The notes beneath the pieces are model-generated. The model was not told the origin of the DNA, ran no database searches, and saw only the letters and a program-made list of their open reading frames with translations. Shown piece by piece: positions 1-10,900 of a DNA stretch of 64,000 bases (positions are counted from its first letter, which is position 1; the number at the start of each line of letters is the position of its first letter). Made by a program: the position numbers and the translations under genes. The stretch comes from Zingiber officinale (taxonomy: Eukaryota > Streptophyta > Magnoliopsida > Zingiberales > Zingiberaceae). Location: assembly GCF_018446385.1 (NCBI RefSeq), contig NC_055998.1, positions 22,995,173 through 23,059,172 of the forward strand, in the 5' to 3' direction.

Positions 1-95
1 AATTTTGGGACGAAAATATTTTCGTCCCAAATTTTGTCCCTAAATATTTTGCAACGAATTTTTTTGTCAAATTCGTCCCAAAATTTGTCCCAGAA
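1..95. repeat. Palindromic repeat fragment at window edge
   Basis: Positions 4-31 form a perfect 28-base palindrome centred on GACGAAAATATTTTCGTC. It is followed by two further degenerate 'CGTCCCAAA..TTTGTCCC' units up to about position 92. Short inverted units of this GGGACGAA type are common at the ends or in the subterminal parts of plant DNA transposons. The element runs off the window, so neither termini nor target duplication can be seen. Family unassigned. Confidence 0.5.
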
Positions 96-501
96 GCCTT
101 TATTTTTTGTAGTGAAGAAAAAAAACAAAAGAAGTTCAAATCCACTTTAAAAATTCCCTTGAAATAGGACTAGACAAAGAGCCGAGAGGCAGAGGAATTC
201 CTGCTGCCTTAGACTAATTAGGGTGGAAAGAAGAAGAGTTTGAATTTACTGAGAATTATGCTGTTAAATGGTTCAAAACAGTGTCATTTTAGGCCATAAA
301 TATTTATATAAAAAAAATAAACAGGACTAAAACCACGCAGTTTGGTCCAAAACTAAAAAAAATCGCCTTTTCGGTCTAGGCGGTGCTTAGGATCGAACAT
401 AAACAGTGACGCATATTTGGCCGATTAGAGGGTTTCAGTTCGACTAAGGCGCTAGGTAAGCTGAAATTTATTGTTAGAAGAGTTACAATTTAATCACTAT
501 A

Positions 502-1545
502 TGTGGCGCAGGTAGGCCCCCGCCGAGGGGGTCTATAATAAAATAGAATAATCTTTTGTTTGTCGAACTTAGCAAGGATATAAGTTAGTTACGCATAAGC
601 AATTAACATTAAAGAAACAATGACAACTTAAAAGAAAAGAGGCGCAATAATTACTTGATTACAATCTAGGTGGTTGTTAATCTAAGACGGTTGAAAGTTC
701 AATAAAAATCTCCTTCGTTGAAGGCCGAAAATTCTCTTACACTCTTTGAAAGCTCATAAATAAACTAGAAATTGATTATTAAAATTGTTGTTTAATTCCT
801 AGCTTCAAAGGTCTTTTTATAACCTCTAGAAAAACTTATCCGCCTCTCGAAGACGCCTCCAAGGAGCAATGGCGGAGCTAGCCCAGGTGATCTACCCGGG
901 TTGTGGGCCATGCCGACGTCGATGCCGACGCCAATGCCCAGGCTAGCCTCCGCTTTCTCTTCCGTTTTCCCCTTTTTTCTACAGTAAAATTGACGTTTTT
1001 CTCTTCTCGCCCACGTCGGCCATCCGGGCTACAACCCGGGTAGGGTTGTTCCTGGCTCCGCCCTTGCCAAGGAGGTCCAAGGCATCTTCCATAAAACAAG
1101 TCTTATTTGTCAAAGATAAAAATTTATTTTCAGCTAACGATTATTGAATGAGCCTTCAACATGCTTAAAGGCGCCTTCCATGAGGCATTGAAGGTACCTT
1201 CAATCTAGTTGAAGGGGCTTCCACAAGGTTGATCAGCTTTCAGAGATGGTCTTCTTTGCGTGGGTGATACTCCAACCTTCTCCTTGAGCAGGCTTCCTCC
1301 CTGACTTTTCATCCCTCGAATGTCGCGCACGTCTTTCTCGTTCACCGGTATACTCTTTCACAACTCCTCGTCACTCGGATGCACCGAGCTAGTCGGTTCT
1401 TTTCCCGTGGCATCCTTCTTGTCCGCTCCGTCTTCTGCTCGACTTCTTGTGCTCCTAAATTCCTGAACATTTTAATACAAGGTATCAAACACAAAAATGA
1501 TCTAACTTAACTTGGTTGATCATCTCAAGACCATCACATGGTATT
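502..1545 (-). mobile_element. Decayed LTR remnant (related to the LTR at 44893-45825)
   Basis: Read on the minus strand, this segment follows the same order of sequence blocks as the Copia LTR at 44893-45825. These are a block beginning GATCAACCAAGTTA, a block with ACACCGGTGAA.GAGAA and CATTCGAG.GATGA, a stretch rich in GGCGCCTTC-like words, the 'GATTAACAACC.CCTAG.TTGTAA' block, and a GTACAG..GGGG-like end. Divergence is high and both ends are only approximate. No internal retroelement sequence flanks it, so it is probably an old solo LTR. It is interrupted by the MITE at 867-1066. Confidence 0.6.
859..1074. mobile_element. hAT-type MITE with 8-bp target duplication
   Basis: A 200-bp element (867-1066) is bounded by imperfect 15-bp terminal inverted repeats, CAATGGCGGAGCTAG at the left and the complement of CAAGGGCGGAGCCAG at the right (13 of 15 match). 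It is flanked by a perfect 8-bp direct repeat CCAAGGAG at 859-866 and 1067-1074. The internal sequence is largely self-complementary (CTACCCGGGTTGTGG against CTACAACCCGGGTAG). An 8-bp duplication and a CA.GGGCGGAGC terminus are typical of non-autonomous hAT elements. It encodes nothing. The short reading frame across it is a by-product. Confidence 0.85.
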
Positions 1546-2999
1546 TACACTATATTGCACAAATTTTCAGCTTTAATCATGCATCCATAATGTATGTTAC
1601 CTGACTTGGTTTTAGAAAAGAGGACAGACCAACTAGTCGTGGTTAAGCAACCTTCATAATAGCCTGCCCTTCCATTTCACATAATAGTTGATGCTGCTCC
1701 AGCCCATAGTCCCAATCATGATTCCTTCTTCATGAATTATTGTCCTTGCACTGTCCTTTTACTTCAGGAGGTCAGCACTAAATCCTGTCTATTGTTGCAA
1801 TCTGACTTTCACTAATAAATTCCATAAGCCAGGGTATTGTATTGATGAGAAAATAACAAAATCAATGATTGGAAGAGTGGAGGGAGACAATTGTGATATA
1901 ATAATATCCATGCATAAAGTTTTGATACAAAATGGACGACTAAAAATAGTTGGAACTAAAGCAGTTTGTCAATTTTGATGTATGTTAATATTGAAAGAGT
2001 AAACACGATCAAAATCAATACAATATTACAACATAAAGTTGTAATCTTAAAAGAAAACAGCACGTCCTCCTATTTTATACACATCTCAACTGTCTATAAC
2101 AAGATGAGATAACACTAACAATTCTCACCCAACATGTTTCTTCTTTCCTAATCTACTTCCCTCTTTTTGTATTCACCACACAATTCAAGAGATAACACTC
2201 ATCATAGCTATTATGGAAACTAAACTGGGATGTGTTTTAGTCTCACTAATTTGATGTTGTTTATCCTCACAAAAAATCATTGCATGACATATATATATAT
2301 ATATCTTAGGGGATGAGGCATGTCATGGAAAACTGCTCCAGCACTACATTGATCTTCCTCGATTGAAACTCAATGTAAAGTCACCGTTAATATTTCAATC
2401 AATTGAAATTGTTACACTAGCTAAAGTGGCCGCTGGTCTTTCCCAAGTCATTACACCTCAACAATGCTCCTAATGATGGAGGATGACACTTTACCATAGT
2501 TTATCCACTATCAAATTTACGATTTACAAAAGAAATTTCTATCAATAGTCGGAGCTTTACCAACTCTCTAGTTAAATTTGAATGGTCATTTAATGTAAAC
2601 ATAAATAAGATGAGACTTTCTCATAGCATCTACACCAGTTTTCTATCTAAAATACATCATTTATGATAAAAAAAAAATTATTTTATTAAATTTAGATATT
2701 TACTCCTCAATACATCATATATCAATTTCTCTATTTCTTTTTTCTCCTATAATATTTAGGGAATGAAATTTATTCTATAAATTTAGAGAAATAATGTTCA
2801 TAAATACATAATTTAGAGATGAATAAGATAGCTGATGTAATTACCCAATTCAAAATTTAAGGTAAATTTTTTAAATAGGGTATTTGAAATGGATGCTCTC
2901 ATCCGTAATGAACGAGAAATACACAATTAAAAATATAGCTAACACCATTGAGATCCAAATCCAATGCCTGAAAAGTGGAAACTACTTGACTAAAAGGGG
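1546..2999. other. AT-rich intergenic sequence
   Basis: No credible reading frame, RNA gene or terminal-repeat structure was seen here. It contains a short (AT)n run at about 2288-2303 and otherwise unremarkable AT-rich sequence. It may hold decayed repeats that cannot be recognised by eye. Confidence 0.5.
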
Positions 3000-3002
3000 A
3001 TG

Positions 3003-3340
3003 AGTGCCCACCTCGAACGGGGCGACGATGAGGAGGGTTTCAAAACCCCCGCACCAAAACCGGAGGCAAGTCTAGCGCGGTTGGAGAGACCTCTCATAGT
3101 TGGCTCTCTGACGACGGACTAGAGGAGGGCATTGGAGATCATACGAAGGGCGTACTTCATGTGAGTGGCGAAGGGGGTAAGCCCCTTCCACAGCGCCTGC
3201 ATCGTCGCACGCCTTCCACCTTCGCCACTGTCACCCCGAGTGGGTAATGCCGCGCTATGCCCCGTCCGGGTCGACTTGTGGTCGCCACTTGATAACGTCG
3301 ATTGGTTGCAGGCAACACGCCTCCACGATCCCACCCAGCT
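3003..3340 (-). pseudogene. Pseudogene fragment, mitochondrial succinate/fumarate carrier
   Basis: The minus strand carries three pieces, in order, of a mitochondrial carrier family protein that resembles plant succinate-fumarate carriers (SFC1 type). First is EACCLQPIDVIK, the P-x-D-x-x-K signature of the first carrier repeat, near 3280-3320. Next is ALWKGLTPFATH followed by KYALRM near 3130-3200. Last is LSNRARLASGFGAGVL near 3040-3090, followed in another frame by LLIVAPFEV. The frame changes at least twice, and there is an in-frame stop within the aligned part. It covers only about a quarter of a normal carrier of roughly 300 residues. It is a dead fragment, possibly a retrocopy since the pieces join without an intron, but no poly(A) trace was seen. 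Confidence 0.75.
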
Positions 3341-3454
3341 AGGAACTCGGTCACAACCCCACGTGCATAACGATGAAAAATGGGTATAAATGTGGCATTA
3401 ATAAAGGCTAAAGAAAATACATCCCGAGACAGTGACGTGTGAATTGGTGGCAAA

Positions 3455-4777
3455 AGGTAGTGGGTTGAGTACGCATGACAATGGTTTGTAGTATGTATAT
3501 CGATTCAGTAAAACATACATAAAAAAAAATAAGACGATTAAAATATTTTAATTTTCAAAGGATAAATCAAAACCTTTTCTATTTAATAATAATAATAATA
3601 ATTCCTTTAAATGACTTTTTTTTAACTTAAAATTAGATTATTTTGAATTTTATCCCATAATTAGACGTAAATTTCTAGATGAATTTAGAGTTAATATATT
3701 ATACATTTTGTAGTTTAATTAAAAATTATATATTTTTTTTAAAATTTAGATTTTAATATTCATATTGTAGCAATTATGATAACGTAAATAAAAAATTTTA
3801 ATCTAGGTTTTCAATTAAAAAAATATCTTTAAATTCTTTTCGAAACTTTAGATATTTTTATTCTTTTTTTAAAAATATATTATAGTAATTATTAAACTGT
3901 AATTGTTTTAACATGTGTCCAATCGATTTAAATTTCAGATTGAAGATAGATAGAACTTAAGAATAATTCTGTCATTTAAGAGGTCCTTATATTAAAAAAT
4001 AAAATAAAATAAGATGTTTTTTTTTTTGTTGGCAATTCAGTAAGAAAGAAAGAAAAAAAAACATTCTGACCTTTACCAAACAAAAAAACTTGTGGCATCG
4101 CGAATATTTGGAATGATGCTAACGAAGCCCTTTATCCCAGTAATATTCCAGCATGTGATGGCATGGCATCACGAATCTTGTGGCATTTTGCCAACAGTTG
4201 CCTTGGCATCCGATTCTTATTCGACGCATATTCTATAGCTACGAGCCACTTGGTTTGATTTGATCCCTTCCAAAAACATAGCGTATCAGATCCACCCCCT
4301 ATTTAAATTAATTAATTGTAAATATCTATTCCCACGTGCATAATACAATGATAAATATTTTTAAAAATAATTAAAGGAATTAGAATTGAAATTAATTAAA
4401 AACATTTTGTATTTTCCTTTTAAGTCTTAAAATAGAAAAAAGAAAAATCTAAAAAATATATATATATATGTTTAAAATCGTACCCAGATCATTACATACT
4501 ACCAACCAATTAAGACAATTGACAGTTAATCTTAATTGAAACTTAAGCATGGGACCTCCTCGGTGACAATAATCATCTTTTTGACTCAACAAAATAATAG
4601 ATTTAATTTTTAGTGATAATATTTAATAAAGTAAGCACGAGAATTTAAAAAATAATTTTGAATTAATAATTTAGGAATGAAGTGAGCATTTTTTTTTTTA
4701 TATCCCACTTCTTATCCATGTCCCCCGAGTGACCCATTTGTTCACCCGAATGTTCTGTCTTTTCTCCGGTCTCTTTC
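3455..4777. other. AT-rich region upstream of AMP deaminase
   Basis: AT-rich intergenic DNA with short runs such as (AAT)n near 3585-3600 and (TA)n near 4456-4468. It presumably includes the distal promoter of the gene that starts at 4933. No coding sequence or bounded element could be supported. Confidence 0.5.
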
Positions 4778-4787
4778 TATATATACA
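4778..4787 (+). promoter_or_regulatory. TATA box candidate for the AMP deaminase gene
   Basis: CTATATATAC at 4778-4787 lies about 150 bases upstream of the start codon at 4933. It precedes a pyrimidine-rich stretch (CTCTCTTCTTG..CTTCTCTTCTCC) typical of plant transcription starts and 5' leaders. Transcription would then begin near 4810-4820. Confidence 0.5.
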
Positions 4788-4932
4788 TCCTCTCTTCTTG
4801 TATCCCCTTCTCTTCTCCCAAAGCCACCGTGCCGACACTCCCCCCACCATCATCAGTCCCCACTTCTTCTCTTCGAGGGTTTGGAAGGGAGACCTAATCC
4901 GAGGCGAGTCGAGCCCATCGGAGACGCGCGGG

Positions 4933-7900
4933 ATGGACGCCTACGCTCTCCACCTCGCCGTGGCGGCGCTCGTCGGCGCCTCCGTCGTTGCCGTCTCCGC
5001 CTACTACATGCACAGAAAAACCCTAAGCCAGGTCCTCGACTTTGCCCGCGCCGTCGAGAGGGAGCGCGACCGTCGCCGCGGTGCCGCCGTCGAAGGCGAG
5101 GAGGACGAGCCCAGGCGGAGGAGGCGGGATCAGTACGGGCCCCGATGCAAGAGCCCCGGGTACTACCGGCGTGTCGGAGGGTCGGCGTCGTTGCCAGACG
5201 TGACTGCGGCGGCGGATACGGACGGGGAGGAGGAAGATGAGGCGTTGGAGGAGCAGCAGCCGTTGACGAATGGACCGTTCTTGGTGGAAGAGGACCAAAA
5301 GGGATATCCGATTCCTGCGGGGTTGCCTCGTCTTCAAACCGTTCCGGAAGGTACTTATGGATCGCCATTCTCTAATTTCTCTCCGGAGTGATGGGGTTTA
5401 TTCTTCGATGCTTTCGGCGAACTGTTGTTCACGTGATCGATGATACCTTTTTGGCATAGTTATTTGTCCGTAGATTAAGAAATTGTAGTTAAAACTATGT
5501 AAATAAGACTGTAATAGTTCATGGTTTTGTAACGATACAAAATTTATTCAACTGACCAGTTTTGGATTGTGCCCTTATCGAGCAGTGCGTTTTACTAAAA
5601 GAAACCTATAATTGACTTTTGGAACATAGATTATCTGTATTCGTTTTGAAATGTTCCTGCCGCTTGAAGTTTTGTGATGGGCATTTTACACCTTGATTGA
5701 TTATACTTTTATTAAATGGTGTTCGGTGCTTTATACATGAACCCTCAAACCATTCTATCCAGACCTGTATATAATACCCACTTGGAGGTTCTAGCATGAT
5801 CCTCACAATTGTATTAGTTTCCCATTAGATTTCCAATGCTGTTCAAGGTGCATCTGAAGGTTTGATTAGCAAGCTAAAATTCTGGATTGCATCCCTGGAT
5901 GTTATATGGGTCACGTAATTAGGAATGAGGTATGGGAATGCAACCTTGTTGTTTTGGTACTTGGGTGAGAGAGAAAAACAATGTGTTTAGCCTTCTTTAT
6001 ATTGCCAAAAAAATTTCTCAGCATGGTTAGTATGATAGGATATTTTGATTCGACAGTTCACAGATTCCTCTTAGTTTGCTTCAAGCAATCACAAAACAAT
6101 TTATTTACAGAAACCTTTTGTAGCACCCTCAAATATTTCTCTTATTTGTTTATTCAGACAGATTGCTTATTATATTTGTAGACACTCTCTCTATAATTTC
6201 CTTCAGGGAAATGTTTTTCCTATCACCTACTTTTGTTTGTGTAAGCAAAGGATTTATTGACTAAATTTGCTATGATGTGCCAGGTAATAAGGAATCTATG
6301 CAGGCAGTCTCAAATAAAAGAAGCGGACATATCATCAGACCAACTTCACCTAAATCATCTGTTCATAGTACTTTTGGTAGCCAAGATGGATCAGAGGAAG
6401 ATGATAATATGGAAAATGATGCTAAACTTGATGATGCCTATGTGCATACAAATGGACACCTTATAGTAAGTGCAAATTGTACCTTTATTGTCTTTTAGTT
6501 TATTTTATTCTTCCTCTATAAGGTCTGCAACATTATGTTATTGTACAGTTTGATACTTTGATATTCCGAGAGGAAGAGGTTTTCCATAAAAAAAATGTTG
6601 ATTGAATGGAGTTGTTCATACACCTTTGGTAATTTTCACTGAATTGGTTATAGACTTAAGACCTCTTTGGATTAAGGGTGGCCAAACTATTTGCTTGCAT
6701 ATCTTCTAGCATTCTCGGATTAGCAAAGCATATACTTCCTGTCATTATGCCACGTTATCCATGTTCCTTTTGCAATTCTTCTGCAACTGTAAACTCACTT
6801 GACCTAAGTAGTTTCTTTTGTTCCTCTGATTTAAAATCATCCAGTCTTCATAAAACCTAAAAGTAGAAATAGATTTGATCACTTAATTGCAGTGCATAGG
6901 TTTCCATTCTGCTATGCAACAATTCCATGGTTCCTGGTGACCAGTCTTTGCTAATTTGGGGCACTTCTCGTGCTTAGTAGATATATATAGCACAACTATA
7001 GAGAAATTTCATTTTCTTTTTACTTCAAATATGATAATAAATTCCTTTTCTTAACTTTTTTGTCCATTTGTACAGTGTTGACTTGCTTTGAAATTTGTAT
7101 ATTCTGGTACTCTGCAGCTTCGTTTATAATTACATGTTGCTTGTTCGGCTTGCCGCATATCATTGTGGTATTATAGCCTTTATAATACAAAAGTTATTTT
7201 TGATATTGTTTCTTGGAACATCCAATGACTGGCTGGCTGTTGGCAGCTGAGTTACCTATACCTGCAGGCGTTTTGTTGCCTGCAAATGACCTGTGTGCTA
7301 CAAGTTCATTTGTAGTTAGGCCTTGAAAGTTTAAGTTGCACATGCAACTTAAAAACTAACGACAATTGGTATTTCCTGCATGCAACTAGCATGTTAGCAT
7401 TCTTTCCTGTTTTTTTCCTATAAACATTGAATTTAGAAATAAGTCTGAAAATTAAATTTGTCATTTTGGTTCTTACATTTGCACATAATCTAGCAACCTT
7501 GCTGCAAATGCATTTTGCGGCGGTTGTGTTTGCTTACGATTGCTATTGCAGATTTTCAGGCAGAATCAAAATTTGCACATGTAAATGAACAAAACATACT
7601 TGTCCCTGTCAAGGTTAAACATCTCAAATCATATTGTAATTTTAGAGGATATATTTGAGCAAATCAATTCTGTTGATTGATTAACTAATAATTCAATAGA
7701 TTATTTAAATCTCTGTAATTTTATTGATAGCTTATAAATTTATCTACTATCTACTAATATATTTATAAATTATAACATATAATAAATAAATTATAAGAAA
7801 ATAAATAACAGTTGTAATATAAGTTGGAAAACATTATATTTTATATCTGGTTAAGAACTTATTTACTTATAAGGTTATAACTAAATTATCATAACTTATT

Positions 7901-10900
7901 TACTAAGCTATAACTAAGTTATAAATTAAATAATTATAACTTATAATTATTTATATACTTTTAATTTAACTAAAAATTGTATGATTTATATATTTATTAA
8001 ATAATTGTAACTTATATTTACAAGTTATATAATTTATATAATTATGTTTATTACTTATAATTTATCTAAAGATATGTTTAATGTATTTAATTTGAAGTTA
8101 TTGAATTATAATTAACTAACTTATTAACATAAGTATAAATTATCTAAAAAATATATAGTTTATTTAATTATAAGATACGTAATGCACAATTGGTGCTTCC
8201 TGTATCCTTAATCACATGGAAACACACAATTTGTGGATGCAAAGTGACACTGAGGCTAACTTCCTCACCCAATTACTTACTTTATTGTGCTCACCTGGAT
8301 GATTTCTCTGCTTGCTAATGAGACAATGACTTCCCTCTACTTCATTTGCTCTTTGCCAATTTCTTGATATCCACCGGTACGCCTTCTCCACACCCTATTT
8401 ACTATTTTTGTAGCCTCTCCTTATCCCTACTTGCAACCAAGAAAAAGAATCGGAATCCTGAAATTTTGACTATGCAAACTTGTTTTATGTTTTGGAATCC
8501 TTTGGAATGAAAAATTTTGATTGTGTCTGGCAGCACAACTCGAGATTTCATTCCATTATCCTTGTTTTATGTCTTTATACATTTGTTGCATTTGCATTGA
8601 CCTACAATTGCTAATTGCAAGTATGAATAGTGATTGCAGAATCAATTGCCTCCCAAGTAGTATGCTATTGACATTTTTTTAAAATTTATCTCTGTAGTAA
8701 TGCTAGACTCATGGGTTGATTTCTTATTGTATCAATTCATTGTGTGAAGGGCGATAACAGCAAAAGCTTATTTCAAACTTTGCCTGATCATATTGTTGGA
8801 ATTGGTGATCCAAAATCGTTAACTGCTTCTAGCATGATTCGATCTCTTAGTGTGTCTGGTGATCTGCATGGTGTACAACCTGACCCTGTAGCAGCAGATA
8901 TTCTTAGAAGAGAGCCTGAACAAGAAACTTTTGTAAGACTAAAAATTACTCCAACAGGTATGTATTTTCTGTATATTGTGAAATATTATGCATGCCTCCT
9001 TTTGTTTTAAGCTCTCAACTGTCTATTCTTGTTTAATCAACCATGTTCCTGTTTTCTTACACTTGGAGATGTGACATATTGCCAACCTTTCATATTTCTT
9101 TCTCTATCTGTTTCACAATTGTAGAAGCACAGTGTTTTATAAAATTATTTACCATTACTGTTATATAAATTACTGTTAAATTCCTCATTACTAATTTATA
9201 TTAATTTGAATCTTTACCTGTTTTGAAAAATTCATAGTTGTTGAACCAAACAATGATTCAAGTACTGTCAACTAGGTTAATTCAGATTATCTGCCCATAA
9301 TGGGGTACATAACTCAACCAAGTGATAAGGTTGCTGTGTGGCAGTGCCTTAACGTACTCTTATGTTCTGTGTTTTTCTGATTGCAGAGAGACCATCTCCT
9401 GATGAAGAAGATGTGTATATGATTATCCAGAAATGTCTTGCACTGCGAGAGAGTTATGTATTCAGAGAAGAAGTTGCTCCTTGGGAGAAAGAGGTTATAA
9501 CAGATCCTAGTACACCAAAACCTAACCCTAACCCCTTTGCCTATGTGGTTGAACAGAAGACGGATGTAAGTTTCATCTGTCAACCTAATTCTGTTTCTTT
9601 TCTTTTCCAATTGAATATCTATATCTCTGTTCAGCAAATGTTGATCAAAATAATATTCTCTTGTCTCAGCATGTGTTCCATATGGTGGATGGGGTTGTTC
9701 ATGTTTATGCTAATAAAGCTTGTAAGAATTTTTGCTGAAGCTGAACCATAAGACTTCTTGCAAACCAGTGCCTTTAGTTCTATTTGGCTGATGATTCACT
9801 TCAATTTTTGACTCAGTAAAAGAACGACTTTTCCCTGTTGCTGATGCTACAACCTTTTTTACGGATTTGCACCATATCCTTCGAGTTCTTGCAGTTGGAA
9901 ATATCAGAACATTATGCCATCAGCGCCTAGACCTTCTTGAACAGGTATCACAGCCATAGAGACCTACCTGAAAAGGTACTTGTTTGCCAGATGTCAAGCA
10001 TACTTTCTTACTGTCTATTTTAATAAAATTTCTTCTCCAGAAATTTAATCTCCATTTGATGCTCAATGCGGATAGAGAATTTCTTGCTCAGAAAAGTGCT
10101 CCCCATCGTGATTTTTACAATGTCAGGAAGGTTGACACTCATGTTCATCACTCAGCGTGTATGAACCAGAAGCATCTATTGAGATTCATTAAATCAAAGC
10201 TGAGGAAAGAACCTGATGAGGTTTGTAGGCTGAGCAATTTGTATTCTTAAACGTATTATTTGACAAGCGAACTAGGTAACTAGTTCTAATTATTTCATGC
10301 TTATTATATTAGATAAAATTCCTCATCTATAGGTTTGTTATAGGTTGTGATATTCAGAGATGGAACCTATATGACATTGAAAGAGGTTTTTGAGAGTCTG
10401 GACTTGACTGGGTACTGTAACCACTGTGTGCTTCAGTTTCCTGCATTTATTCTGTAGGAAATTTTATTAAATTTCTCTTTTTGAGACAGGTATGATCTTA
10501 ATGTTGATCTCTTAGATGTCCATGCAGACAAGAGCACTTTTCATCGGTTTGATAAATTCAACCTTAAATACAATCCTTGTGGCCAGAGTAGGCTACGGGA
10601 AATTTTTCTGAAGCAGGATAATCTCATACAAGGTATTTATTCCAGCCTCTTGACATTCCAATGTAGTAAATTGAGATTATGGTCTATCATTGTGTATATT
10701 CTGTTTTTATTGTTCTACAACATGTTTATTCATGCTGACAATGATTATACCTAGTTGTGGGTACTCATTACGACCTCTTGGTCTCTATTTCTGTGGCATG
10801 CAATGCTGGAGTTTGATTGAAATTTTAAATTTCCAAAAACATAAATGAATAGCAGGAGAGCAGTAAACTGCAGAAGTGCAAATTCAATGTGTTTTCTATG

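Noticed and set aside
878..1099. Short minus-strand frame of 73 residues
   Set aside because: It lies across the MITE at 867-1066 and its terminal repeats. No homology expected.
4853..5368. Long minus-strand frame opposite the first AMP deaminase exon
   Set aside because: It is an artefact of the GC-rich, Arg/Pro-rich complement of exon 1. No recognisable domain, and the sense frame is clearly real.
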